Below are positions 11,887 to 23,274 of a stretch of DNA of 64,000 nt, piece by piece. This stretch comes from Tetrapyrgos nigripes. Lineage: Eukaryota > Basidiomycota > Agaricomycetes > Agaricales > Campanellaceae. A program made the position numbers and the translations under genes. The DNA lies in contig JAACJM010000094.1 in the NCBI GenBank assembly GCA_013368315.1, positions 124,001-188,000 of the forward strand. Reading direction: 5' to 3'. The notes under the pieces were generated by a model. It saw only the letters and a list, made by a program, of their open reading frames with translations. It was not told where the DNA came from and did not search any database. How positions within the stretch are numbered: position 1 is the first letter of the stretch; each line of letters starts with the position of its first letter.

Positions 11887-11896
11887 TGAACGAACT
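11887..11896 (+). promoter_or_regulatory. putative self-priming primer-binding site
   Basis: TGAACGAACT, two bases past the LTR, is the exact complement of AGTTCGTTCA at 11724-11733 in the LTR. Tf1/sushi-group elements are known to prime reverse transcription with the 5' end of their own mRNA, and this arrangement fits. I saw no match to a tRNA 3' end. Confidence 0.6.
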
Positions 11897-12429
11897 CCCA
11901 TACACCCACCTCACTAAATTGAGTTTTTCCCTTGACTACCTTCGTCCATCGTTATTTCTCAAAAACAACCATCGCCCACTCCTCTTACACCAGTCACTCT
12001 GTCTACCCCATTTTCTCAAATTCGTTTTGAACCCTCCATAACCCCTTCTGACTACGAACGAGTTCCATTCCCCTTCCCTCTCTATCTCTTACACACTGAA
12101 TATTGGGTCTCCCACGGAAGAAACATACAAGCGAATCCTTGGAGCTTCGACTGACACTTCATCTGCATAAGACGTTGGGTGTGGAAATTTATCTCAGGTG
12201 ACGTAGTCCTCTCGACATTTTCATACATAACGGTGAAAGAGGACTTCAATACAGGAGAAACTGTGGTTCAGATTAGGGGACCTCTATTCCTTAGAGAACA
12301 CGTCAACTACTCTCCATCATCATTTTCCCCTGACTACGGACTACCATCCTCCTTTATCCTAGGACCCAACTACCTAGCTTGAAGAAGAATTAGTATATGA
12401 CAAGTCGACGATCCGCATCTGCAGACCCG

Positions 12430-14852
12430 AACCTCCACTGTGCTCTTTTCAAGGACCTGATCAATTCCGGAAAAGTCGTGATTTACATGGACGACATTTT
12501 AATATTCACGGAATCACTGGAAGAACATCAGTACATGGTAAAACAAGTACTTGCATGACTTCAAGAAAACGATTTGTACGCTAAACCGGAAAAATGCACT
12601 TTCGAAACCGACTCGGTGGAGTTCCTAGGCCTCATCGTTTCACACAATACACTAGCGATGGATCCAATCAAAGTCGAAGGTGTAACCAAATGGCCGATCC
12701 CACGTAATGTCAAAGACGTACAGTCATTCCTTGGCTTCGGAAACTTCTATCGTCGTTTCATACGTGATTTCTCAAAAATCGCACAACCACTGTTCGATCT
12801 CACAAAGAAGGATCACCCATGGAAATGGTCAGATGAAACCGAAAGAGCCTTTCAGGCACTCAAAGATGCGTTCACGTCTTCTCCAGTCTTGCTCATGCCT
12901 GAGTAGAAGTCGATGCATCTGATTACGCTACGGGAGGTATCCTACAACAACAAGGACCGGACGATAAATGGCATCCCATAGCGTATCTATCGAAAGCTTT
13001 GTCTGAAACTGAGCGGAACTATGACATTCATGATAAAGAATTATTGGCAATCATATGCGGACTGGAAGCCTGGTGACACTACCTTGAAGGCGGACCACAT
13101 ACTATCGAAATCTTAACTGATCATGACAACCTCAGGTACTTCACTACCGCTCAGAAACTTAGCCGGCGACAAGCAAGAATGGCCTTGTTTCTGACTAGAT
13201 TCGACTTCACGCTCACTCACAAACCTGGAAGCCTTAATTGAAGTGACCCACTCTCTTGAAGACCAGACCATAAAGAGGGAGTCGAGAATGACAACAAAGA
13301 TAGGGTCTTGCTTGATCCCAAGTTCTTCAGGATAAGAGCGACGAGGCCAGGAACAATAATCGCAATCAGAGATACAGAGTTGAGAAGGCGGATTAAAGAC
13401 TGCCCAAAGAAGGATGCCGAAGTCGTGAGTGCATTACAAACTATCTTTAACAACGGACCACGCGCGTTGGCAAAAAACCTACAGGAATGGAATTATGAAG
13501 ATGAAATCATCCTGTTCCGAGGAAAAATCTACGTCCCAGACGACCAGCAACTCAGGCGAGATATTGTCAAAATGCATCATGACAGCCTTACTGCGGGACA
13601 TCCGGGATGATCCAAGACGTACGAACTCGTCAGTAGAGAGTTCTGGTGGCCTGGTATGTCAGTATTCGTTCGTGACTACGTCGAAGGATGCGCTACTTGT
13701 CAATTAACCAAGGCAATTAATCACCCGGTGCATGTACCACTGATTCTGAACAAAATACCAGAACGACCCTTTGGCACGATTACAACCGACTTCATCACGG
13801 ATCTGCCAGAATGTGACGGCTTTAACACAATTCACGTCACAGTCGATCGTTCAACGAAGACGGTTGTCATTTCCCCATGCAGAAAGGATATCAATAGTGA
13901 TGGAACAATTGACCTACTATTCGACAACACTTGGCGACGATATGGCTTGTGGGACAAAATGGTATCCGACCGTGGACCTCAATTCGCAAGCCAAGTAATG
14001 AAAGGAATATACGCTAAGCTAGGTATCACCTCGGCACTCAGTACAGCTTATCACCCACAAACAGATGGCGAGACAGAAAGATTCAATCAAGAACTCGAAC
14101 AATACCTTCGGACCTTCTGTAACTACCGCCAAGATGATTGGGTTAAATACCTACCTTACGCTGAGTTCTGCCACAATACGCGAACCCATTCAGCAACTGG
14201 AAAGTCACCCTTCAAATTACTCCATGGTTATCTACCCCGACTCTTCCCTACATTCAATCCAACTTCGCACATACCAAAAGTCGAAGAACGCCTTCAGAGT
14301 TTGGACATACTCTGGGAAGGATTAAAAGCAAGTCTGTCGACCGCAGTGGGAACGATGAAGGAACAAAACAAGGATCATATAAATGAAGGAATGAAATATA
14401 AGGTTGGAGACAAAGTGTTACTAGACGGAAAAAATCTGAAGACAACGAGGCCAAAAGCTAAGTTAGCAAATCGTCGTCACGGTCCATTCGAAATCACTGA
14501 CGTTATTGGTGAAGTCAATTACCGACTCAAGTTACCGAATACCTGGCGAATTCATCCAGTCTTCCACGCTTCACTTCTATCGCCGTACAAAGAAACCAAA
14601 GCCCATGGAGTAAACTACCCAGGGGAACCAGCTGAATTACTTCCTGAAGACAATGAATATGATGTCGAAGCAATTTTGGACTCAAGACCAACGAGAAACC
14701 GTCAGGGAGTACAATATCTAGTCAAATGGTTAGACTACGCTGACTCAGAAAATTCATGGGAACCGGCTTCAGGATTAACGAAGCTGAAAGATATGATCGA
14801 AACTTTCCACCAGCAACATCCAGACGCCTATCGACCAACGAACCTCATATGA
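12430..14852 (+). pseudogene. gypsy pol: partial RT, RNase H, integrase, chromodomain
   Basis: The reading starts inside reverse transcriptase (KVVIYMDDILIFTES, YMDD box) and runs through the thumb (YAKPEKCTF...FLGLIVS). RNase H ([15 protein letters not shown]...[12 protein letters not shown]), the integrase zinc-binding region (HHDSLTAGHPG...CATCQLTK) and the catalytic core follow. Core residues visible are TTDFITDLP, VSDRGPQFAS and HPQTDGETERFNQ, giving D,D,E. The GPFEI/HPVFHASLL module leads to a C-terminal chromodomain (YDVEAILDSRP...VQYLVKWLDYADSENSWEP). Five in-frame TGA codons (12556, 13074, 13239, 13257, 13608) and one frameshift near 12905 break it. The integrase half from 13656 is open. 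Each TGA sits where relatives usually carry Arg. Confidence 0.9.
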
Positions 14853-15249
14853 CTGGGAACAACAGTGCGCTCAATCGGAGTCACTATAGGAGATATATGG
14901 TGGAGTACTCGTGTGCTTCAAACGAAGGCACAACTCAGAGGAGGAATAACGTCACGAATCGCTACTGTTCTATGTCCTCCTTCCCACTCCACCGCACAAC
15001 TAAACCCGGGATTCCATCATCATTCATCCATCACATTTCCCTGTTAAATAATGCTCCACCCTAACAACACCAATAGATTGTACGGCGTCCACTGTCAAAA
15101 TCCGTTTGCGGACGGCGAACTGGCCGCTCGCATGATACGTATGTCACTACCTGGCAACAACTATAAAAGACATCACACCAGGGGAAGAACGAGAACAAAA
15201 GTCCACTATTACCAGTCAAACAACAATCACTCATACTCCCACTACAGCA

Positions 15250-15675
15250 ATGTCCACTACTTCCTCTATCATCTCCACCGCTCAAAACTCAACCCTCGCA
15301 CGCCCAACTAACAGGGGACATTGCACATATGGAAAACGCTCAGGACGTCAATGTCAACTCTCAAAGCAACACCAAGGACCTCACAACGGATGCAAATGTT
15401 GCACATGGGGAGGAGAGGATGGACCAGGGCGATGTATATTGGGAAGAGGACATAGAGCTACATGTGTGGTTCATCGGACATCCCTACGGGCAGAGCACAG
15501 AGGGAACCTTGGATGGGGATACAGCAGCATATGGGGTGCACACATAGTCCTACAAAACGACGACGATGATGGATGGGGGGCATCGGGCTGGGGTTCTGTG
15601 ACCAACGTCACGGGATGGGGCGAACCCAGCGACTTAACCGACTATTGGCCAGAGCAGCGGGAGCTGGACAAATGA
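15250..15675 (+). CDS. accessory ORF between pol and 3' LTR, Cys/His-rich, unknown function
   Basis: This is an intact 141-codon frame in the gypsy element after pol and just before the polypurine tract. It opens with a Ser/Thr-rich stretch. A CX9CX5HX3H pattern (CTYGKRSGRQCQLSKQHQGPH) follows, directly trailed by GCKCCTW, which looks like a possible zinc site. A Trp/Gly-rich acidic tail follows (GWGASGWGSVTNVTGWGEP). It is open although pol carries five stops. It could be an accessory protein, a captured gene fragment or chance. I recognise no known family. Confidence 0.4.
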   Translation: MSTTSSIISTAQNSTLARPTNRGHCTYGKRSGRQCQLSKQHQGPHNGCKCCTWGGEDGPGRCILGRGHRATCVVHRTSLRAEHRGNLGWGYSSIWGAHIVLQNDDDDGWGASGWGSVTNVTGWGEPSDLTDYWPEQRELDK

Positions 15676-15739
15676 CTTCGTGAACAATGGGCAAAACACT
15701 GGACGAACTGGCTCCCAAGCTCCGGAGAAAGCTCATCTT

Positions 15740-15749
15740 AAAAAGGGGG
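15740..15749 (+). promoter_or_regulatory. polypurine tract of gypsy element
   Basis: AAAAAGGGGG lies three bases before the 3' LTR, the expected site for plus-strand priming. Confidence 0.75.
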
Positions 15750-15752
15750 TAT

Positions 15753-16263
15753 TGTCATGAATTGCCCCCACCTATTCATTTCATTTCTATTCTTTTCCCT
15801 TTTTACCACTCATTTCCCACTCTATTTACTTTTAACCCCATAAACATCAATCGTTTCCCATCATCGTCTATAGTTACCATCTTCCCAGATCTATTACTCA
15901 CATACTTATCTCCTCCACTTTCTATCTCCACGGACGTTCCCACTGTCAATCATTCTTTGTGATCCAGTACCTTCATCTATCCATATTTAACTTACTATTC
16001 TCTCATCCTTGACATCTCCACATGGTACCGTTTTATTATTACCTACTTCTTCCCATCTGTTCACACATTACTTATATACCTGCTATCCTTGTAACCTACT
16101 CCTTAGTTCGTTCACTTTGTCTCTGCTCCGTACTATTACTACGCAGTGTAGAGCCTAGTCTGCTTACTATTCCATCTCTCTCTCTCTCAATCTATCTCCT
16201 TGTAACCGGTCTTCTCGTATTGTGTGACTTGGGTGGTTATTGAGTGTATCGACAACCTTGACA
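15753..16263 (+). repeat. 3' LTR of gypsy element
   Basis: 511 bp and about 99% identical to the 5' LTR. It ends CTTGACA before the target duplication GCTCC. Confidence 0.9.
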
Positions 16264-17367
16264 GCTCCTCAAACTCGGTAACTGCTTTTTTTAGCTGTGC
16301 TTTTAGCTTTGCAAAGCAGACGACGTCAAGCCCTTGGAGTGCATGGGTACAATGAGGTGGGTATCCTATGACCACAATTCCATTGGCTAATGCAAACTGG
16401 ATCACAGGTTCAGTGAAATGGGAAGAATGGCCATCCATGAAGAGTGCCCTGGTGTGTCCCTGAGCCTTTTCTCGTGTCTGTGGGTCAAAGTGATTGACGA
16501 GCCAGTCAATAGTCAACTCCAAGTCAGTCCAGCCTTTCAGAGAGGCCGAAAACCTAGAGTTATGTCAGTGAAAGCCTAGCGGTGAGTTTATTCAAACCTA
16601 CGTTGCATTTGCGATGTTATTTTTACACCACGCCGTCCATAGATTGGCTCCCTTGAAGATCAAAGTTGGCCATAGTACAGTGCCGTCTCCACAGATGGTG
16701 ACTATCCCAATGACATTTTCACGATTTGCACCTCCTTGCTGATGCTGGGTCTTCTTCCTTGAACCCCCAGCCACTCGTTCCTTCGCCAGATTTCCCCGTG
16801 GACAGTTGTTCTCATCCATGCCATACCAATCCTCCGGCAAGATCCCTACATCAATCACGTTTGTCTTGACATAGACAAACCAATGTTCCACCACATGTTC
16901 GTTCAAGGCACCGGCTCTTTGTGTATCCAAGGATTTACTCCAATAGGTATCAATTTCTGGATGTCGTGCATAGAAGTCGTATAACCATCTCTTGCCTACT
17001 TTCTCATACTTTTCTCCATACTTGTTAAATAGAATATGATTTGCGAATTCTTCAATCTGTAATTCCGTGGGCCCCTGGGCACGATTTCCTAATTTTACGA
17101 TATGATCTGCGATGATGCGCTCCTCTGCTTCGGTCAGCTTCTGCTTCGATGCATTGAATTCCTGGATGGTGCGACCTCCCCTCGCTCTTCTGCTTAATGT
17201 TGACCTGTCCACCCCGTACTCCAGTGCAATCTTTCACAAGCCCTTTCTTTCGTCTTCGGGTTTTTTTTTGCTCTTCTGTGTATGTTGACTGCTAACTCCA
17301 ATTGGCTGGCTTTCTGCTGAGACGCGTCGTGGGCCTTCCTGAGTTGAGACTGTGCTTTCCCTACCAT
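16264..17367 (-). pseudogene. pogo-like transposase, N-terminal and catalytic part
   Basis: The start is the ATG at 17367 (MVGKAQSQLRKAHDAS). A helix-turn-helix/CENP-B-like DNA-binding region follows (KIALEYGVDRSTLSRRARGG, then KLTEAEERIIADHIVKLGNR and WLYDFYARHPEI). The DDE domain shows YGMDENN (first Asp), then RALFMDGHSSHFTE (second) and HALQGLDVVCFAKLK (third), a DDD-type triad. A 48-nt GT-AG intron lies at 16601-16554. One in-frame TGA (17234-17236) stands where Arg is likely. The coding sequence is cut at FEEL by the gypsy element and resumes at 11371. Confidence 0.85.
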
Positions 17368-17814
17368 AACAGGCAGGTTTAAATGAAGAGATGATGTGGA
17401 GAACGAAGTGGAAATAAATGAAGTGTGATGGTCATGTCAAGCTGTCACGCTTTTCGCGACCTTTTTTTTCAACAACTTTCTACCACATTTGTTATTGATC
17501 TACTGCCTAAACAAGCATTGGTACTTCAAGATATAATCCTTATCTTTGTTATCAAGCAAAATTTGGGACCAAAATCACCCTTAAAACAGTCTCCAGACAC
17601 ATCTCAAAATTTGACGCGTCTCAAAATGAGTCAAATTAGACATTCATCTGGGCACCACACCCGCAAATCTCACTCATGATGGCCAACGCTTTCTCAAAAG
17701 ATGAAGGTAGTGTATATCTATATTTTTGACTAACTTAGAAGCAGAAAGAAAGATAGTAATCATAAGATATACATAGATTTTCGCAAGTGTCTCAAGGACT
17801 GGTACATGACTGTA

Positions 17815-18147
17815 CCTAGTATCCCCATCTTATTGATGTCTTCTCTCATCCTATTCCTCAACTTTTTGTGAGTTTTGGCAGAAACCTAATTGAAGCAGTG
17901 CTTCGAGCCAATCTTCCTGCATTCCCTTTGTCAAAGTTGTCATTCTTCAGGAGCTTTGCCTTTTTGCTGCTAAGTTTCATCCTTCCAGATACCTTTTATA
18001 TGCCTCAAGCTGCGAAATTCCAGTTCCTTCTATCTGCCCTGCCATACCTCCTACATGACTTCATTCAGGCCTGCAAGTTTCTAGCTATGGCTTTGATCTG
18101 CATCTATCTGTCTCTCCCCTGCTTTGCTGCTAGACTTGGTCAACACA
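17815..18147. other. no supported gene
   Basis: The unspliced plus-strand frame starting at 17868 (MSFGRNLIEAVLRANLPAF...) has no recognised relatives and runs into the solo LTR, so it is not called. Confidence 0.35.
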
Positions 18148-18152
18148 TGCAC

Positions 18153-18656
18153 TGTCAAGGTTGCTGGTACACTCAAATAACCACCCAAGTCACACTAAGA
18201 GAGCAGATACAAGCAGATAGATTGAGAGATATGTAGATGAGAGAAAGAGATGGAGGTAGACAAGTAGGCTGACTAGGCTCTATACTGTGTAGTAATAGTA
18301 TGGAGTGGAGATGAAGTGAACGAACTGGGGAATCAGTTACAAAAGATCTCAGGTATATACGAGAAATATGATGGGATGAGAGAAAGTAAGTAAAAATAGA
18401 ACAGTGCCATATGGTTAAGAAAGATAGGAAAATTGGATCAAGGATAGGAAGAACAGATAAGAGATAAGAAAGATAAGAAGATAGGGAGATGGATCGACAG
18501 TTATTATAGAGTTTGACAGGTTTTATAAGGTTCAAAGTCCGGTAATATAAGGTTAAAAGGTTTATCAAGGGAATGCAATGGACGAATGATCAGAGAAAGG
18601 GTTCAGTAATGAAGTAAAAGAGGAAGGAGGACAAAGAATTGTAGCAGTTCATGACA
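18153..18656 (-). repeat. solo LTR of the same gypsy family
   Basis: On the minus strand it begins TGTCATGAACTGC and ends ACCTTGACA. It is flanked by the exact 5-bp duplication TGCAC (18148-18152 and 18657-18661). It is diverged from the 11372 LTR but keeps the TATATA box and AGTTCGTTCA (here 18326-18317). It is probably the product of LTR-LTR recombination. Confidence 0.85.
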
Positions 18657-18661
18657 TGCAC

Positions 18662-19319
18662 CTGCAATGTGGGCGCCATTGACTCTTTTCTGACTACAAA
18701 CTGTCCCTCTTACCACTGCACAATCTGTGTGGTACACTCTGTTTACAGTAGATTTAATTTGATGTGAGTACTTCGGAATGACCTCACTGAGGGTTCACCC
18801 ACACCTACACGTCAAAACTGGGACTGCCATAACTGACGCACTCTCCAAAAATGACATGATGAAACTGTATGCATGCTTTTGACATTGGCACTGGTGGTAA
18901 TGCATAGGAGCCATGAGGTGAACATGGAGTTGAAAGTTGTGTCAACCAGATTTACCTGCTTTGTTCATGCTTGTAATTCAGCTTTTCTCTGCTGTGACAA
19001 AATGTGTAGAATTTGTTTTTGGTCAACAGTAATTTGATCAGCCTAAGTTTTCCCGCTCAGCATTTCCCCCAGTGTTAAAGGGCAGCTTCTGGGTGTATGA
19101 TAACAGTTGACAAGTCAACTATGCATTTGTATTTGTTGTAAGCATTTCTTACTGAAATACTATGGCTTCACGGGGCCAGGACATCTTGTTCAATAGATTC
19201 TATAACTGTTGTGTGAGGAGTTGGCTGTAGGCTGGACGATGAGCATGTTATGTTCTGTGCTTAAACACTGAAGTACATAGCAAATTTTTGTGTAGTTTAT
19301 AAATGGCGCTTTGCCAGTT
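18662..19319. other. no supported gene; possible ancient retroelement relic
   Basis: A short plus-strand stretch near 18795-18870 reads HVKTGTAITDALSKNDMMKLY, vaguely like the '..ADALSR' end of a reverse transcriptase/RNase H region. It is too short to assign. Confidence 0.25.
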
Positions 19320-19475
19320 ATTCCCGCTACCATTTAGGTAGTGGGTGCTATAGTGGGTTTTGGGTGCCAATAAAAAACTGGCTGTTTGCAAGCCACTGAC
19401 AAATTCCTGCTGTTGGCTCCTAAAGCCTCGCTGCCTTCTCACCATGACAGGGTTTTCCATGGAGGCTGATCACTG
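19320..19475. repeat. partial copy of family B element end
   Basis: ATTCCCGCTACCATTTAGGT...GGGTGCCAATAAAAAACTGG matches the inverted right end of 7479-9660. The similarity continues inward through CCTAAAGCCTC and CCATGACAGG.TTTTCCATGG. The other end was not found. Confidence 0.65.
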
Positions 19476-19479
19476 GGTC

Positions 19480-21410
19480 TTGGATACTCTCCTGTTTTTT
19501 TTTGGAGACATTTTTCCCAATTTAAATGCCTATTGTAGAGAGACTATAAGCTAACTTCAGTCTCACCATTAAGTGAGAGCCATGTCAAACAGTAATCCAG
19601 CACTTTCCACCCAGTCAGCTGATACATACAGGTGATATGCTATGTGATCCACCATCCGAATGTGAGTATCTGCAGTTAGCCCTTTCCTTTGTTGACATGC
19701 TCCCCTCCTAGATGCCCTCCTGATTCAATGACTGGTGGGCTTTGTTGACAGTACAGAACATACAAAACGTCATACATGATACAAAACATTTGGATCACCA
19801 TACATTTCTTATGAAACACTTTAGGATTGAGTCATCATAAGATGCTGAGCCCATGTGATCTTGCAGCATTACCTCCATGTCCTCCCTCATTCTTTCAATC
19901 AATGTTCAGCAAGTTCTCAGCTATGGTTATGATCCTATGTTATCAGCATCTATGATCTCTTCTGGGTTTGGTGCACAGCTAGGCCAATCCCTAGCTGCTG
20001 TGGTGTGGGCACCTTTGACACTTTATCATGCCATTATGTAGCTTGATGCCTCTCACCACTGTGCTGCTGTCCAGTCTCCCCTTGTTGCCTTCTGGGTGTC
20101 TCTGTTGTCTTTGGTAGAGACATTACAGATGCTATATTATGAGCCAATCTCCCTGCTCTTGTACTTGTTCCACCCCCTCAGCTAGTCTTGATGTCTCCTG
20201 TATATGCATTCCCACTTGGTGAGTACTGCAATCAGTTGTTTAATGGCTTACTCTCACTGTTATGCTAGTTCCTGCATACCCCCACCCTTCAGTTCTGGGC
20301 AATCAGTCATCCCATGTTCCACACTTGAGTACTCAGGCTTCACCTGCTTTCATGGGCTCCAGCTCCATGGTGTCTTTCCCTCCATCTCAAGGAGGTATTG
20401 CAGCCTTTTCCAGCTATCATGCTAAGCCTACTTCTTATGTTGAAACTGTGTCTACTTCCAGTACTCATTGTAGTGTTCCTGATTCCCTTCCTGCATCCAA
20501 TTCCTCACCTTGTGCTTGTGATAGTGATACTCAACCCTCAACTTCTCCTTCACCTCAGCAGCTCCTCGATACACCTCTCCCAAGCTTCTTGTCTTCAGAG
20601 CATGCAATAAGGGTTCACGTATAACCAGTATTGGTGTATCACCTTTTCTAACTGACATTGAAGTTATACGTAGAGTTGATGTGATGCATGTTTAGATGGG
20701 GTGGAAATGTGAGACAATTGTATTGTATAATTGGATCATTCTATGCTAGGTATAGATCTGTACGAAATCCATGGATCATGGTGTTATATTGTAGTGCACA
20801 GTCTGTGGTTTGTTCCTGTTACAAGTATTTTAAGCTGAGCTGGATTGCAAGTGGTCTACCAGCATGTGGTAGTGGGCTCTGCTGCCTTGCAGGGGCCAGT
20901 GCTTTGCTGGTTATTAGGAATATCATACTGTGGTTATTCAGTAGAGATTCACTGTAAGAATGAGATAAGTAATCATGCAATGCCAATTCATGACTTAGAA
21001 CCCTAGTATTTATATTGTCCCAGCTTGATATGGCTTGTACAACCGAATAAAGGCAGGGCAAATTGCCGTCTAGCTGCTGTCAAGCTGGGCAACCAAGTTA
21101 ATTAAATCATGGCTTTTTCTGATGGCCTACACACTAAAACCTTGCTATATTCTTGAACTGCAGGTTGTAGCTCATCATGATTGCAAAAACAGGGCTGATC
21201 AATTGACTGACAGCATGTGCTTGTACACTTGTGCATTGGCTACATAAATACATACATCTCGTAGGGTGAAGACAAAAGGACTTAGGAAAATCTGATGTGA
21301 CTTGGAGGCCTCTTAAAGGCAGAGTTAACTTATGTTGACCTCGCAATTGAGTAGAAAAATTTTACCATGACCTCAAACTCCCACCCCTTTTCATTGTCAC
21401 TCAAGCTAAC
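19480..21410. other. no supported gene
   Basis: Degenerate, AT-moderate sequence. A Ser/Pro-rich plus frame at 20262-20624 could be linker sequence of an old retroelement, but nothing confirms it. Confidence 0.3.
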
Positions 21411-21418
21411 ATTGTGAC

Positions 21419-22168
21419 TAGGGCTCCTATTGGATCAGATTGTATCAGATTCGGATGCCATCTGCTCAGATGGGTGTTCTGCAAATCCCAATCCGCATCT
21501 GCCAGATGGTATCTGAGCATCTGACAGATGATCGCCAGATGAGCACAGCATAGGAGTAGACTAAGGACACGAAAATTGAACAAAAATCACCTGGGTACAT
21601 AGTTTGCTGTAATGCCCCTTCAAAGACAAGTATACTACAATGAATCATGAGGTCTGCACTACTTTCAACACCCTGTGAAGGCCAATAAGATCACTGCCAA
21701 CACTGAGTAATCTGCAGATGACAGACACCTTCACTGTATGATGCCTGTGAGTCTTGGTCTACGCTTATTTTTCGAGTATTTTCACTCATTTCTATGTTTT
21801 GAAGTAGAGTACTTATAGTAATCATGAAAAATCCCTGAGTACAGTGTCTCTTGTTGCCTCAAGGAGAGACTACCATTGGTGTCTGAATCCTGTCATTTAA
21901 AGTGCAGGTCACTTTTGTTGATTGAAAAAACAAAATTGGATATGCGAGGTGTTGTATAGTACCTCAAGAAGGCTGGCCCAGCCCTGAGACTGGTCCAAAT
22001 ATGGCAACAGCGAAGCCTTCACACACCCTCAACCCATCCACAGATCATCCTCAGATTGGTTGGATGCCATCTGTTGGTTGGTGGAGGAGGAGGAGCACCA
22101 TCTGCATCTGAATCTGAAGCAGCAATTGCTTGGATGGCGCTGGATCATCCAATCCGATAGGAGCCCTA
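21419..22168. mobile_element. 750-bp hAT-like non-autonomous element
   Basis: Inverted ends TAGGGCTCCTAT(T/C)GGAT are flanked by an exact 8-bp duplication ATTGTGAC (21411-21418 and 22169-22176). The TAGGG terminus fits the hAT consensus. Subterminal regions are dense in GATC/ATCAGAT/CATCTG-type short repeats (CAGATGG, GGATGCCATCTG) on both sides. There is no transposase. Confidence 0.8.
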
Positions 22169-22176
22169 ATTGTGAC

Positions 22177-22832
22177 TAGACATCATTAAATGTGTGTTTC
22201 CTTCTATAGCTAAATCTTCCCTGTTTGCATTGTCTCATTCTCAATACCGCTTACACCATCTCTATCCTCTTCAACTTGCAGGGCCCTTTAAAGCCTTAAC
22301 TTAGGTTGACTTCGGAAAAGTTTACAGGCTCTTTTCATCCCTTCCTGACAACTGAGAATTGGTCTGGAACCATCCTATGACTGCTGACATTTTTGTTGAT
22401 GCTTCACTGCAACAATTCACTGCCCAGTCAACTCTGTTCAGTGTCAATGTCAATGGTGCTCGTCTTCAGTTAATGACCTTGTTCCTCCCCTTCATCTCTT
22501 TTAAGAATGTATAATGTATGTACAAGGGACATATGGGCCAATGCTGCACATATACGAGTTGACAATTGACAGCTACAAACAGACTGGCTAATCGGCCTGT
22601 GGACCCCAATGTATCCCCATATACATATACCAGTGTTTACCTAGGCCTTTAGATGACATCATTGATGCTAGATTGCCCTTCACTTAGTGAAGGGCAATCT
22701 GGGGAGCTTGCAGGCCAGTTAGCTGGTTATGAGGCCTTTAGGCTGAGTTATTAATAACTTAGGTCAACCTTCAAAAATTTTTCACAGGTTCAGTCTCCCA
22801 CTCCTTTTCCAGTCTCTGCTTTTCCTGAAAAC
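22177..22832. other. no gene; contains a 31-bp near-perfect palindrome
   Basis: Non-coding repeat debris. It holds the palindrome at 22670-22700 and two copies of a recurring GGCCTTTA...TTAGGT(T/C)AAC motif (about 22270 and 22728). Confidence 0.4.
22670..22700. repeat. palindrome, 15-bp arms with 1-nt centre
   Basis: AGATTGCCCTTCACT, T, then the exact reverse complement. No TSD is evident. It may be a tiny foldback or the joint of an excised inverted repeat. Confidence 0.7.
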
Positions 22833-23274
22833 TGTCACAAAGAGGCGAGCGCTTAGATAGCGATAACGAGGAGCTACAGGCTCAACTCAACTAACAGACA
22901 GCAGTAAGTACTGGAACTGGTCCCAACAATGAAGAATGTATTAAATACCTAACAGACAGCAGTAAGTACTGGAACTACAGTGCCCATCAGTAAAGGTGAA
23001 AGAAGTAATGAAAAGGGAGATACACACCTGGTCCCAACAATGAAGAGGTCGAGATGGGGAACCAGGTGTCAGGACAGGGTTTACATATGTAAAAGTAAAG
23101 CTGTAAAGTAAAGCTGTAGAGGAAGCTGTAAAGAAAAGAAAGCTGTAAAAGAAGCTGTATCACAGAAATGAAAGGTCCAGTGCATAGCATGTGAAACAAG
23201 AGTCATATGGTGTAAAGATCTGAGGATACAGAGATAAGAAGAAATAAATAGTACCAAATATAGATGTCATGACA
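22833..23274 (-). repeat. solo LTR (minus), with an internal tandem duplication
   Basis: The plus-strand ends are TGTCACAAAGAGG...GATGTCATGACA, flanked by exact AAAAC (22828-22832 and 23275-23279). AACAGACAGCAGTAAGTACT appears twice about 70 bp apart. An array of short AAAGCTGTA units spans about 23090-23160. It is the inverted counterpart of the LTR at 24250-24628. Confidence 0.8.

Larger units (their letters stand above)
11372..16263 (+). mobile_element. Ty3/gypsy chromodomain LTR retrotransposon (Tf1/sushi-like), internally deleted
   Basis: LTRs 11372-11884 and 15753-16263 (TGTCATGAATTGCCCC...CTTGACA) differ by about five substitutions and a CT-repeat indel, roughly 1%. The duplicated target GCTCC flanks it (11367-11371 and 16264-16268). 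A polypurine tract precedes the 3' LTR. gag, protease and the first part of reverse transcriptase are missing, since only about 550 nt separate the 5' LTR from the YMDD region. It sits in the pogo-like transposase gene. Confidence 0.93.
9948..17812 (-). mobile_element. pogo-like (Tc1/mariner superfamily) element, split by a gypsy element
   Basis: TA-flanked inverted ends CAGTCATGTACCGGTCCTTG (from 9948) and the inverse at 17785-17812 match over about 26 bp with one mismatch. TA lies at 9946-9947 and 17813-17814. An internal copy of the CCTTGAGACACTG motif lies near 10152. Without the 4.9 kb gypsy insertion and its TSD the element is about 2.97 kb. It encodes one transposase on the minus strand. 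Confidence 0.85.

Noticed and set aside
18173..18568. 131-codon minus-strand frame
   Set aside because: It lies wholly within a solo LTR and is an LTR artefact.
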